Assembly: GCA_017644045.1 (NCBI GenBank)
Contig: JAEPMI010000008.1
Span: forward strand, 496,001-560,000
Origin: Deltaproteobacteria bacterium
GTDB taxonomy: Bacteria; Myxococcota_A; Polyangia; Polyangiales; Houyiibacteriaceae
Direction of reading: 5' to 3'
DNA: 64,000 nucleotides
Part shown: positions 7,407 to 14,852 of the stretch, piece after piece
Numbering within the stretch: position 1 is the stretch's first letter
How the letters are laid out: each line of letters starts with the position of its first letter
Made by a program: the position numbers and the translations under genes
The notes under the pieces: model-generated
The model's input: the letters and a program-made list of their open reading frames with translations, nothing else
Told to the model about the DNA's origin: nothing
Databases searched by the model: none

Positions 7407-8516
7407 ATGACGGAGGACGCACAGGAGTCGCCCGGTGAGGTCCGGCGCACCCTCGCGCAGGTGACGCGCGTGGTGCTCAAGGTGGGCTCCCGATCGCTGC
7501 TCGAAGAGGGTCGCTTCGAGGAGCTGGCCGCCGCGATCGCCGGTCAGCGGGCGGCTGGGCGTCAGGTCGTCCTGGTGAGCTCTGGAGCGATCGCGCTCGG
7601 AGTCGATCGGCTCGGGCTGAGCGGTCGACCGCGCCAACTCCCCGAGCTCCAGGCCGCGGCCGCGGCCGGGCAGGCGGCCCTGATGCGACGCTACGAGGAG
7701 GCGTTCGATCCCCACTCGGTCGCGCCCGCGCAGATCCTCCTGACCCACGCGGACCTCTCCGATCGCGACCGCTGGTCCAACGCACGACAGGCGATCGACG
7801 CGCTCCTCGAGCTCGGGGCAGTGCCCATCGTCAACGAGAACGACACCGTCGCCGTCGAGGAGATCCGCTTCGGCGACAACGACCAGCTCGCGGCGATGGT
7901 CTCCACCCTCGTCGGCGCGGACCTGCTCGTGCTGCTCACCGACGTCGACGGAGTCCTCGACCAGGACGAGGCGGTCATTCCGACCGTGCGCGGCGGTGAC
8001 GGGCTCCAGCACCTCTTTCGCGAGGCGAAGGACGAGGTCGGCCGGGGCGGCATCGCCTCCAAGGTCCGCTCGGCGCGACGCGCGACCCAGCGGGGCGTCC
8101 CCGCGGTCATCGGCAACGCCGGCGACCCCGCGTTCCTCGAGAAGCTCCTCGGCGGCGAGCCCGTCGGAACACTCTTCCTGCCGGCCGGCGTGCGGCTCCC
8201 GAGCCGCAAGCACTGGATCGCCTACGCGCTCGCACCGAAGGGCGCGTTGCTGGTCGATGGTGGCGCCGTTCGGGCGCTGAAGGGCGAGGCGAGCCTCCTC
8301 GCGGCGGGCATCGATGGCGTCCGCGGGGACTTCGAGCCGGGCGACTGCGTGACCCTCCACGGCCCGAACGGCGAAGAGATCGGCCGTGGGCTGACCCGCT
8401 TCGCCACCGCCGACGTGGCGCGGCTCGCCGGTGCGCACAGCGACGAGGTCGAGACCCGGCTCGGCCGGCGGGCCAGCGGCATCGTGATGCACCGCGACGA
8501 CATGGTCCTGGTCTGA
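7407..8516 (+). CDS. proB: Glutamate 5-kinase
   Basis: A 369-residue enzyme, essentially the length of E. coli ProB (367). It phosphorylates glutamate to glutamyl 5-phosphate, the first step of proline synthesis. The amino-acid kinase domain shows VVLKVGSRSL (residues 22-31), VVLVSSGAIALG (54-65), the PIVNENDTVAV substrate loop (140-150), and LLVLLTDVDGVL (173-184). The C-terminal PUA domain (about 280-369) is present: GALLVDGGAVRALKGEASLL. ATG 7407 fits the family length; the frame is open upstream to 7218 but that part is arginine-rich and unlike ProB. proA follows after 213 bases. Feedback inhibition by proline is a family property, not seen here. Confidence 0.97.
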   Translation: MTEDAQESPGEVRRTLAQVTRVVLKVGSRSLLEEGRFEELAAAIAGQRAAGRQVVLVSSGAIALGVDRLGLSGRPRQLPELQAAAAAGQAALMRRYEEAFDPHSVAPAQILLTHADLSDRDRWSNARQAIDALLELGAVPIVNENDTVAVEEIRFGDNDQLAAMVSTLVGADLLVLLTDVDGVLDQDEAVIPTVRGGDGLQHLFREAKDEVGRGGIASKVRSARRATQRGVPAVIGNAGDPAFLEKLLGGEPVGTLFLPAGVRLPSRKHWIAYALAPKGALLVDGGAVRALKGEASLLAAGIDGVRGDFEPGDCVTLHGPNGEEIGRGLTRFATADVARLAGAHSDEVETRLGRRASGIVMHRDDMVLV

Positions 8517-8583
8517 CACCCACCCACACGTGGGGTGGTCTTCCGGCCCGGAGCCCTTGTTCGGTCCGGAATTCACTGAGACC

Positions 8584-8658
8584 ATGATGGGGATGAGTCA
8601 GCTCGGACCCTTTTCCCGCCAGCCACCGGCCACCGCCGGGGCCGACGAGGTGCTCTGA
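8584..8658 (+). CDS. Possible 24-codon ORF between proB and proA
   Basis: ATG 8584 opens a short frame reading MMGMSQLGPFSRQPPATAGA and four more residues, stopping at 8658, 72 bases before proA. It holds three proline codons, two adjacent. There is no strong ribosome site, and ORFs this short arise by chance, so this is a weak candidate for a leader peptide. Confidence 0.15.
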   Translation: MMGMSQLGPFSRQPPATAGADEVL

Positions 8659-8729
8659 CTCGCCCCGCCGCTCCTGAGGCGGAGGCGGCTGGCGCAGGCC
8701 CGCGCCCGCTCCCATACTCGCCGGCTCGA

Positions 8730-10043
8730 ATGGAGCCCTCGGCCTCAGCGAAGCAAACGTCCACGGGCGTCGGAGCGAATCCGGCGAGCCTGGAGGCGGA
8801 GATCCGCGCCCTCGCGGCGAGCGCGAAGGCGGCCGCGACGGTGTTGGCTGCGGCCTCGACCAAGGTGAAGCGCGCCGTTCTGAACCGCGCCGCGGAGCTC
8901 CTCGAGGGCGAGTTGGCGGAAGGTATCGTGGACGCTAACGCCCGCGATCTGGCCCGCGCGAAGGAAAACGATCTCGCTCCGGCCCTCGTGGATCGCCTCG
9001 CGCTGGACCTCGCTCGGCTCCGCAAGGTGGCCGATGGCGTGCGCCAGGTGGCCGCGCTGCCCGACCCGGTCGGCTCGGTCGATGGGCTCCGGACCCTGGA
9101 GAACGGCCTGCAGATCGGCCGCATGCGGATCCCCCTCGGCGTCATCGGGATCATCTACGAGTCGCGGCCCAACGTGACCGCCGACGCGGCCGCGCTCTGC
9201 GTGATGAGCGGCAACGCCGTGATCCTGCGCGGTGGCTCGGAGGCGTTCGAGAGCAACAAGGCCATCGCTGCCGCGTTCGCTCGGGCGCTCGCCGAGGCGG
9301 GGCTGCCCCCCGGCTGCGTGACGCCCATCCCCACGACGGACCGCGCGGCGACCGGGGTGCTCATCCAGCAGCACGACCTCGTCGACCTGATCATCCCGCG
9401 CGGGGGCGAGGGGCTGATTCGCTACGTCACCGAGCACTCGCGGGTGCCGGTCATCCAGCACTTCAAGGGCGTGTGTCACGTCTACGTCGACGGCGAAGCC
9501 GACCTCGACAAGGCGCTCGCCATTGCGGTTAACGCGAAGGCCCACCGCCCGGGCGTGTGCAACGCGATGGAGACGCTGCTCGTGGATGCGGCGGTCGCGG
9601 AGCCCTTCTTGAAGGCGCTCGCGCCGGCGATGGCGGAGGCGGGCGTGACGCTCCGCGCCGACGAGCCCGCGAGGGCGCTCCTCCCGAACGCGGAGGCCGC
9701 GACCGACGCGGACTGGGACGAGGAGTACCTCGCGCTCGTGCTCGCGGTGAAGGTGGTCGACGGCTTCGAGGGTGCGCTCGCCCACGTTCGTGCGCACGGT
9801 AGCTCCCACACCGAGAGCATCGTGACCGAGAGCTACACGAAGGCGCAGCGTTGGCTGCGCGAGGTCGACGCCAGCTTGGTGCTGGTGAACGCGTCGACGC
9901 GATTCAACGATGGCTTCGAGCTTGGGCTCGGAGCGGAAATGGGGATCTCCACGACCAAGATGCATGCCTACGGCCCGATGGGGTTGGAGGAGCTCTGCGC
10001 GCGGAAGTGGATTGCGTATGGGGACGGGCAGATTCGTCAGTGA
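8730..10043 (+). CDS. proA: Glutamate-5-semialdehyde dehydrogenase (gamma-glutamyl phosphate reductase)
   Basis: A 437-residue aldehyde-dehydrogenase-fold enzyme that reduces glutamyl 5-phosphate to the semialdehyde with NADPH, the second step of proline synthesis. Diagnostic segments are RIPLGVIGIIYESRPNVT (133-150), AVILRGGSEAFESN (163-176), the PRGGEGLIR loop, and the catalytic Cys277 in HRPGVCNAMETLLV. The C-terminus carries FNDGFELGLGAEMGISTTK, strongly conserved in ProA. The first 20 residues are a non-conserved extension; a start closer to the family norm would be around residue 20. It follows proB and is probably in one transcription unit with rsfS and rlmH. Confidence 0.97.
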   Translation: MEPSASAKQTSTGVGANPASLEAEIRALAASAKAAATVLAAASTKVKRAVLNRAAELLEGELAEGIVDANARDLARAKENDLAPALVDRLALDLARLRKVADGVRQVAALPDPVGSVDGLRTLENGLQIGRMRIPLGVIGIIYESRPNVTADAAALCVMSGNAVILRGGSEAFESNKAIAAAFARALAEAGLPPGCVTPIPTTDRAATGVLIQQHDLVDLIIPRGGEGLIRYVTEHSRVPVIQHFKGVCHVYVDGEADLDKALAIAVNAKAHRPGVCNAMETLLVDAAVAEPFLKALAPAMAEAGVTLRADEPARALLPNAEAATDADWDEEYLALVLAVKVVDGFEGALAHVRAHGSSHTESIVTESYTKAQRWLREVDASLVLVNASTRFNDGFELGLGAEMGISTTKMHAYGPMGLEELCARKWIAYGDGQIRQ

Positions 10044-10084
10044 CCGGATGGTCGGCCTGACGAGAGACCCGAGAGTGAAGAGAT

Positions 10085-10534
10085 TTGACTGCAAAGAAAG
10101 CCAAGATCGAGTCGGTGCGCCCCGCGGCGACACCTCGGCCCACCCGTGACGACGCCGCCGAAGCGAAGGAGGTCGCCCTCCACATCGCTGCCGCCGGCCT
10201 CGACAAGAAGGCGCTCCAGGTCGAGATCATCGACGTGCGCGGCAAGGTCGACTACGCCGACTACGTCGTGCTCATGAGCGGCCGGAGCGATCGGCAGGTC
10301 AACGCCATCGCGAAGGGCATCGATCAGACGCTGAAGCACGAGCACGACCAGCGCTGCTACGGCATGGAAGGCCTGCCGCAGGGGCACTGGGTGCTGATGG
10401 ACTACGGCGACGTCGTCGTGCACATCTTCCACCAGGACACCCGGGGCTACTACGACCTCGAGTCGCTCTGGATGGACGCGGCGCGCGTGGACACGACCGA
10501 CCTGGAAGACGCGGCCGACCTGGCCGACGCCTGA
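10085..10534 (+). CDS. rsfS: Ribosomal silencing factor RsfS
   Basis: A 149-residue RsfS/Iojap protein. It binds ribosomal protein L14 and blocks subunit joining in starvation. Family motifs are present: the helix EAKEVALHIAAAGLDKKAL, VEIIDVRGKVDYADYVVLMSGR, VNAIAKGIDQ, and the C-terminal W-V-L-M-D-Y-GDVVVHIF followed by RGYYDLESLW. The best start is TTG 10085, since there is no in-frame ATG before the conserved part; a GA-rich site lies just upstream. A 25-residue basic N-terminal extension precedes the domain. It sits 41 bases after proA and before rlmH, a frequent pairing in bacteria. Confidence 0.94.
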   Translation: MTAKKAKIESVRPAATPRPTRDDAAEAKEVALHIAAAGLDKKALQVEIIDVRGKVDYADYVVLMSGRSDRQVNAIAKGIDQTLKHEHDQRCYGMEGLPQGHWVLMDYGDVVVHIFHQDTRGYYDLESLWMDAARVDTTDLEDAADLADA

Positions 10535-10549
10535 GGAGAAGGCGCGTTG

Positions 10550-10615
10550 GGCCCAACCCCGGGACCCGCAGCTTCGCTGCGGCGCGAGCGTAGCGAGCGG
10601 AGTTGGGGTGGGGCC
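10550..10615. promoter_or_regulatory. Structured RNA/DNA element between rsfS and rlmH
   Basis: Bases 10550-10560 (GGCCCAACCCC) pair with 10605-10615 (GGGGTGGGGCC) as an 11-bp stem with one A-G mismatch. It encloses a second perfect hairpin, CCGCAGC-TTC-GCTGCGG (10566-10582), and a direct GCGAGCG/GCGAGCG block. The left arm also contains the palindrome GTTGGGCCCAAC (10546-10557). It may be a dispersed repeat, an attenuator or a processing site. Confidence 0.45.
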
Positions 10616-10642
10616 CCGTCTCTGGCTTTGCCGGAGTGGGGC

Positions 10643-10661
10643 GGGGGCTGCATCAGCCCCC
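10643..10661 (+). promoter_or_regulatory. Perfect 8-bp hairpin just before the rlmH start
   Basis: GGGGGCTG-CAT-CAGCCCCC forms an 8-bp stem with a 3-base loop ending ten bases before ATG 10672, beside the weak ribosome site. It could limit translation of rlmH or act as a transcription pause site. Confidence 0.45.
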
Positions 10662-10671
10662 GTAGGTACGA

Positions 10672-11115
10672 ATGCGAATCCGACTGATCGCAGTCGGCAA
10701 GGTGAAGGAGCGCGGCCTTCGGGCCGCGGTCGACGACTACCTCGGCCGCATCGACCGCTACTCGAAGGTGAAGGAGGTCGAGCTCAAGGACGGGCCGATC
10801 GCCGACGTCGAGGCACGCTTCCGCAAAGCGATCCCCGACGACCGCGCGCGCGTCGTCGCCCTCGAGGTCGACGGCAAGAGCTACAGCAGCGCCCGCCTCG
10901 CCAAGTTCGTCGGCGAGACGCAGAACCGCGGCGTGCAGACCCTCTGCTTCCTCATCGGCGGCGCCGACGGCCTGCCGCCATCGGTCTCCGCCGAGGCCGA
11001 CCTGCGCCTCAGCATGAGCGCCATGACGCTCCCCCACCGGCTCGCCCGCCTCGTCCTCGCCGAGCAGGTCTACCGAGCGTTCACCATCCTCCGCAACGAA
11101 CCCTACGACCACTGA
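10672..11115 (+). CDS. rlmH: 23S rRNA (pseudouridine1915-N3)-methyltransferase RlmH
   Basis: A 147-residue SPOUT methyltransferase that modifies pseudouridine 1915 in helix 69 of 23S rRNA. It opens MRIRLIAVGKVKE and shows VVALEVDGKSYSS, the SAM-binding trefoil-knot strand LCFLIGGADGL, LRLSMSAMTLPHRLARLVLAEQVYRA and the C-terminal PYDH. Length and motifs are standard. It follows rsfS after 137 bases that hold two stable hairpins, so its expression may be set apart from the genes upstream. Both rsfS and rlmH act on the large ribosomal subunit. Confidence 0.96.
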   Translation: MRIRLIAVGKVKERGLRAAVDDYLGRIDRYSKVKEVELKDGPIADVEARFRKAIPDDRARVVALEVDGKSYSSARLAKFVGETQNRGVQTLCFLIGGADGLPPSVSAEADLRLSMSAMTLPHRLARLVLAEQVYRAFTILRNEPYDH

Positions 11116-11206
11116 CCCCATTCGGAAGGGGGACACTCCCCCCCTCCGCATCCCCCGAAAAAACAGGGCGCTCCCAGAGCAAAATGAAAACCCTCCGCGC
11201 CCCCGC

Positions 11207-11824
11207 TCACGGCACCCCCGCCAGCGCCTGTACCCGCACCGTCGAGCACCCCGCCCGATAGAGCGCCCCGCTCGCCGATCGGAGCGTCGCCCCCGTCGTC
11301 CGCACGTCGTCGAAGAGCAGCACCCGCGGCCGCTCCGCATCGCGCCTCCCTTCGAACGCCCGATGCACGTTCGCCGCGCGCTCCGACTCCTTGAGCGACG
11401 CCTGCGGCACCGAGGCCCGCACCCGAATCAATCGCTCCTCCGCGAGCGGCACGCCGAGCTCCCGCGCCATCGCGTCGGCGAGCAACGCCGCCTGATTGAA
11501 CCCGCGCCGCCGCAGCCGATCGGGATGGAGCGGCACCGGCACCACGGCGTCCACCTTCCCCGCGTGCGCGCCGGCCAGCGGCACCACCAACGCGTGCAGC
11601 GCCTCGAGCAGGTCCGTGCGCCCCTCGTACTTCAAACGCCGCAGCCCCTCGCCGAGCGGACCGCCGTAGTCGTACGCCGCGGGCCCATGCCGCAATCGCT
11701 CGATCAGCGGACCACAAGCACCGCAGAAGCCGAGCTCACCCCAATCGAGCGCGTGATCGCACCCCGGACAGCGCCGCGGCGCCACCAAGTCCATCAGCCC
11801 CGCGAGGGCCGCACGAATCGCCAT
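11207..11824 (-). CDS. comF: ComF-family phosphoribosyltransferase-like protein
   Basis: A 205-residue ComF/GntX protein. An N-terminal zinc-finger-like segment has RCPGCDHAL and FCGACG. The phosphoribosyltransferase fold follows: LKYEGRTDLLEAL, VDAVVPVPLHPDRLRRRGFN, and the PRPP-binding motif VLLFDDVRTTGATL near residues 168-181. In naturally competent bacteria ComF helps handle incoming single-stranded DNA; outside them its exact role is less clear. The stop is 90 bases from convergent rlmH. It lies 36 bases after the unknown gene at 11861 on the same strand, so the pair may be cotranscribed. Confidence 0.9.
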   Translation of the reverse strand: MAIRAALAGLMDLVAPRRCPGCDHALDWGELGFCGACGPLIERLRHGPAAYDYGGPLGEGLRRLKYEGRTDLLEALHALVVPLAGAHAGKVDAVVPVPLHPDRLRRRGFNQAALLADAMARELGVPLAEERLIRVRASVPQASLKESERAANVHRAFEGRRDAERPRVLLFDDVRTTGATLRSASGALYRAGCSTVRVQALAGVP

Positions 11825-11860
11825 GGCGGACTCATCGGCCCGCTGCGTCTTCAGTTGCGA

Positions 11861-12337
11861 TCAGTGGCGGGTCGGGCCGCCCTCGGGCTCGGCGACCGGC
11901 AGGATGGGCGCCCAGACGAGTCGCTTCAGCAGGTCGTCGTCGATGCGCTTGCCGCGGTCGGAGAAGAAGAGGGCGTTCTCCTCGTAGGTGTCGCGGCGCT
12001 CCGCCACGAACGCGATGCCCTGACCCGACTGATCGTAGCCGAGCTGGATGATCGCGTTCTGGAGCCACTTTCCGCCGCCCTCGAAGCTCAGCGTCTCCGG
12101 GAGCGTGTAGAAGCCCTCCGCCGGGAGCGCCATGAGCGTGGACGCCCAGCTCTCATCGGTCAGCGGGAAAGTCGGCTCCCGCCAGAACCAACGGTTCTTC
12201 TCGTTGTAGTGGGGGACCACCACGAAGGCGCCGTCGGCCTTCGTGCCCACGTAGACCAGTCGGCCGGCGGGGATGGCCTCACCCTCGAGCGGGTGGGCGA
12301 CGGTGGTTCGATAGAGACCGGGTGCAGGCAGAGACAC
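11861..12337 (-). CDS. Hypothetical protein upstream of comF
   Basis: A 158-residue protein; family not recognised. The frame is open far upstream, but the upstream part is arginine-rich shadow sequence over the divergent lipoprotein gene. The likely start is GTG 12337, giving SLPAPGLYRTTVAHPLEGEA. No signal peptide. The sequence looks like a compact beta domain: GRLVYVGTKADGAFVVVPHY, NRWFWREPTFPL, WLQNAIIQLGYDQSGQGIAF, ENALFFSDRGKRIDDDLLKR. Divergent from the gene at 12385 with only 47 bases between starts. Comparable proteins would need a profile search to identify. Confidence 0.6.
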   Translation of the reverse strand: MSLPAPGLYRTTVAHPLEGEAIPAGRLVYVGTKADGAFVVVPHYNEKNRWFWREPTFPLTDESWASTLMALPAEGFYTLPETLSFEGGGKWLQNAIIQLGYDQSGQGIAFVAERRDTYEENALFFSDRGKRIDDDLLKRLVWAPILPVAEPEGGPTRH

Positions 12338-12384
12338 ACTCGTCCATTGGCACGCGAACGCGCGAGCTGCCAGCCTCCGACCGC

Positions 12385-13257
12385 ATGCGTCGTCGATCCG
12401 CGCTCGCGTTCGCGCTCCTCGCCGCCTGCGCACCGGACCCGCAACCGCTCTCCGATCCGCTCGACTACCTGCACGTCGGGGCCGATTTCGCAGCCGAAGC
12501 AGACGCCTTCGCCGAGCAGGTCCGGTCGGAGGGCTGGACCCTCGGGCGAGCCCAGCGCGGCGAGACCTTCGCTGCGCTGCACGCACGCGACGAAGAGCGG
12601 GCGCTCGTCCGCGTTTGGTCGCGCAGGGGGCTGGTGCTCGCGATCGACGCGCCCTCGCCCGAGCACTGGCGTCGCGACGTGCTCCTGGCACCGCCGATCG
12701 AGGCGACCGACCTGGACGGAGACGGACACGAAGAGGTGGTGATCGGCGCCACCGATGACGCCATGGGTCGCACCTGCTTCGCGCTGGTACGCATCGACGA
12801 GGAGGGGGTCCCGCGGGAGGTCACTCCCGTCTACGAGGAGCTCGGCGGCGACGGCTGCGTCGAGGGCTTCGAGGCCGAGCCGCTCCGCGCGGTCGTGGTC
12901 GTCCGCTTTCCAGAGCTCGCCAATCGCTCCGTCCCGCAGGTCGCGGTGCCTCACGCGCCGAGCGACGAAGGCGAGTGGGTCCCGCTCGTGGGTCCCGACG
13001 TCATCGAGCGTGAGCGCGCCCGACGGCAGCGCGCGCTCGCCGCCGACGAGCTGACCCCACACCGCGCTGCGGTGGAGCTCGCGGCGCTCGCCCACCTCGC
13101 TGGCGAGGACACCGGCGCGCAGCTCGCGGTCTTCGATCGGACGCTCGGCCCCGAGGTCGACGCGATCGCCAGTGCCGCCCGGGCCCGAATCGCCGAGGGT
13201 TGGCGGGAGCCGGAGGCAGAGGTCGACGAAGCCGAGCCCGAGCCGGACGCTCGCTGA
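12385..13257 (+). CDS. Predicted lipoprotein with an FG-GAP-like repeat
   Basis: A 290-residue protein. ATG 12385 gives the lipoprotein signal MRRRSALAFALLAAC with Cys15 as anchor. The middle contains IEATDLDGDGHEEVVIGATDD, a D-x-D-G-D-G calcium-binding loop typical of FG-GAP/VCBS repeats, then a helical C-terminal part (residues about 200-290) ending in an acidic, Glu/Pro-rich tail. Overall family unknown. It precedes smpB on the same strand by 30 bases, but smpB may have its own promoter. Confidence 0.72.
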   Translation: MRRRSALAFALLAACAPDPQPLSDPLDYLHVGADFAAEADAFAEQVRSEGWTLGRAQRGETFAALHARDEERALVRVWSRRGLVLAIDAPSPEHWRRDVLLAPPIEATDLDGDGHEEVVIGATDDAMGRTCFALVRIDEEGVPREVTPVYEELGGDGCVEGFEAEPLRAVVVVRFPELANRSVPQVAVPHAPSDEGEWVPLVGPDVIERERARRQRALAADELTPHRAAVELAALAHLAGEDTGAQLAVFDRTLGPEVDAIASAARARIAEGWREPEAEVDEAEPEPDAR

Positions 13258-13287
13258 GCGGGCCCTGTCGTGCTAGCACGCGCGGTC

Positions 13288-13779
13288 ATGGTGAAGCGAC
13301 GCGTCGACAAGGGGGTGGAGGGCATGGAGAGCCTCGTCTGCCGGAACCCGAAGGCCGCGAAGCGCTACGAGATCGAAGAGCGCCTCGAGGCCGGCATGGT
13401 CCTGCAGGGCTCCGAGGTGAAGTCGCTGCGCCTGCGCCGCGCCGACCTCGAGGGGGCTTATGCCGCGATCGATGGCGGAGAGCTCTTCCTCCACAAGATG
13501 CACATCGCGCCGTACGAGCAGGCCGGCCCGCACTTCAACCACGAGCCGAAGCGGAAGCGGAAGCTGCTCGTGAAGAAGCGCGAGATCGAGAAGCTCCACG
13601 GTCGGCTCACGGCCAAGGGCTACACGCTCGTGCCGCTCCAGTGCTACTTCAAGAACGGAGTGGCCAAGGTCCAGCTCGGCCTCGGGAAGGGCAAGCGGGT
13701 CGGCGACGAGCGAGAGTCGATCAAGGCCAAAGCGGAGCTCCGTGAGGCCCGCGACGCGATGAAGCAGGTGAAGGGATGA
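13288..13779 (+). CDS. smpB: SsrA-binding protein SmpB
   Basis: A 163-residue SmpB, the tmRNA partner in trans-translation that rescues stalled ribosomes. Family motifs: ESLVCRNPKAAKRYEIEE, GMVLQGSEVKSLRLRRADLE, GAYAAIDGGELFLHKMHIAPY, KRKRKLLVKKREI, and GLGKGK near the basic C-terminal tail that enters the mRNA channel. ATG 13288 gives a short basic extension; ATG 13324 would also fit the family start. The last codons overlap the next ORF as ATGA. The ssrA gene itself is not in this window. Confidence 0.96.
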   Translation: MVKRRVDKGVEGMESLVCRNPKAAKRYEIEERLEAGMVLQGSEVKSLRLRRADLEGAYAAIDGGELFLHKMHIAPYEQAGPHFNHEPKRKRKLLVKKREIEKLHGRLTAKGYTLVPLQCYFKNGVAKVQLGLGKGKRVGDERESIKAKAELREARDAMKQVKG

Positions 13780-13997
13780 AGGTCGAGCCGGTCACCCTGA
13801 ACAACGACCTCATGGAGGTCATCACCGAGACTCCGTGCGCGCCCGGCACGCCGATCACCCTCGAGCTCGGCGAGCTCCGCCTGCAGGCGAAGAGCCGCGG
13901 CACGAAGAAGCGCGACGACGGTCGCTTCGACCTGAAGGTGCGGCTCGTCGGGCTGCGGCGCGAGGAGCGTGAGCGGCTCGTCGCGCTGATGGGCTGA
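13776..13997 (+). CDS. Small unknown protein coupled to smpB
   Basis: A 73-residue protein beginning within the smpB stop (ATGA overlap), so it is translationally coupled. I do not recognise it. It is acidic at the N-terminus (MEVITETPCAPGTPITLELG) and highly basic at the C-terminus (KSRGTKKRDDGRFDLKVRLV then RREERERLVALMG), with one Cys. The C-terminal half has a two-strand/one-helix look that recalls the end of a PilZ domain, but the PilZ RxxxR and D/NxSxxG motifs are absent. The coupling suggests a translation- or RNA-related job; this is inference only. Confidence 0.6.
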   Translation: MKVEPVTLNNDLMEVITETPCAPGTPITLELGELRLQAKSRGTKKRDDGRFDLKVRLVGLRREERERLVALMG

Positions 13998-13998
13998 C

Positions 13999-14778
13999 GT
14001 GGCCCGCCAGTCGGACGTCTGCCGCCGCTACGAGGCGCACGGGGACACGCTCCTCATCTCGCTCGACCTCGATGAGCTCACCGACGAGGAGCGTTCGGCG
14101 CTTCCGGCCGAGGTCGAGGCGGCCTTCCAGTGGTGGACGGATGCCGCCGCCTCGCGCTTCCACGACCTGCCGGAGTCGCTCGCTTGGGCGCGTGGCGAGC
14201 TTCGAGCGAGGCGGGTGGCGGTCGAGCGGCTCGTGATGGATGGCGACCGCGAGTACTGGACGTTCAGGCTTCCGCTCCACGGCGATCTCGACATGTTCGA
14301 ACGTCTTCCCGCCCAGGGAAGCGTCGGTCGCTGCTGTCCTGGCGGAGACGGTCGCTGCCTGCTCCGTGACGACGTCGCCGAGCGACTCCCGCCGAGCCTG
14401 GTCTGGCTCGCTCGCGCTTTCGGGACCATGAGTCTCACCTCCGAGGTCAGCGGTACGGCGCCTCTCGGCTGGTCCCTGGGCGACGCCATCGACCAAGAGT
14501 TCGGTCTCTTCTCGATGGACCCCGAGACCATCGCGCAGCTGCCCGTCGACCACCGCGACTGGGTCATCGTCTACGAGGCCGACGGCGACGCCATCGCCCT
14601 CGACCCGAGCGGTGCCGGCCACTGGCTCGGCTGGGAATGGACCGGCGAGCTCGTGCAGCCCCTCGGTCTCGACGCCGAAGCGCTCACACAGGTCGTCTTC
14701 TGGCGCCTGTTGGGTGGCGGATCGATTCGGCCCTCCGACCTGGCGATGCTGCGGTCCGCGTTTCCACTCCACAATTGA
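13999..14778 (+). CDS. Hypothetical cytoplasmic protein
   Basis: A 259-residue soluble protein, family not recognised. GTG 13999 lies one base after the previous stop, so it is the third gene of the smpB run. Features: LLISLDLDELTDEERSALPA at the N-terminus, a Cys/Gly loop GRCCPGGDGRCLLRDD (about residues 110-125), and a C-terminal region VDHRDWVIVYEADGDAIALD and HWLGWEWTGE. The latter resembles the acidic loops of SMI1/KNR4-type immunity folds, but the match is too weak to name. A strong hairpin terminator follows at 14779. Confidence 0.6.
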   Translation: MARQSDVCRRYEAHGDTLLISLDLDELTDEERSALPAEVEAAFQWWTDAAASRFHDLPESLAWARGELRARRVAVERLVMDGDREYWTFRLPLHGDLDMFERLPAQGSVGRCCPGGDGRCLLRDDVAERLPPSLVWLARAFGTMSLTSEVSGTAPLGWSLGDAIDQEFGLFSMDPETIAQLPVDHRDWVIVYEADGDAIALDPSGAGHWLGWEWTGELVQPLGLDAEALTQVVFWRLLGGGSIRPSDLAMLRSAFPLHN

Positions 14779-14802
14779 GAACGGCCCGTCGCCGGGCCGT
14801 TC
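14779..14802. terminator. Bidirectional hairpin terminator
   Basis: GAACGGCCCG, a 4-base loop TCGC, then CGGGCCGTTC: a perfect 10-bp stem one base after the stop of the 13999 gene and facing the end of the VWA gene at 14853. Confidence 0.75.
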
Positions 14803-14816
14803 GAGTGAGTTGCGCT

Positions 14817-14835
14817 GCCCCGGCTGAGCCGGGGC
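14817..14835. terminator. Second hairpin in the same convergent gap
   Basis: GCCCCGGC-TGA-GCCGGGGC is a perfect 8-bp stem with a 3-base loop. With the hairpin at 14779 it probably stops transcription from both sides. Confidence 0.6.
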
Positions 14836-14852
14836 GCGCTAGCCAACGGCGC

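Noticed and set aside
11158-11175. A T-run with a weak hairpin as comF terminator.
   Set aside because: The TTTTTT on the minus strand is preceded only by a 3-4 bp stem; not convincing without RNA data.
13776-13997. PilZ domain identity for the 73-residue protein.
   Set aside because: Neither the RxxxR nor the D/NxSxxG motif is present; similarity is limited to a basic strand-helix end.
13999-14778. SMI1/KNR4 (SUKH) immunity-protein identity.
   Set aside because: Only a short acidic/aromatic stretch is similar, and no toxin gene is nearby.
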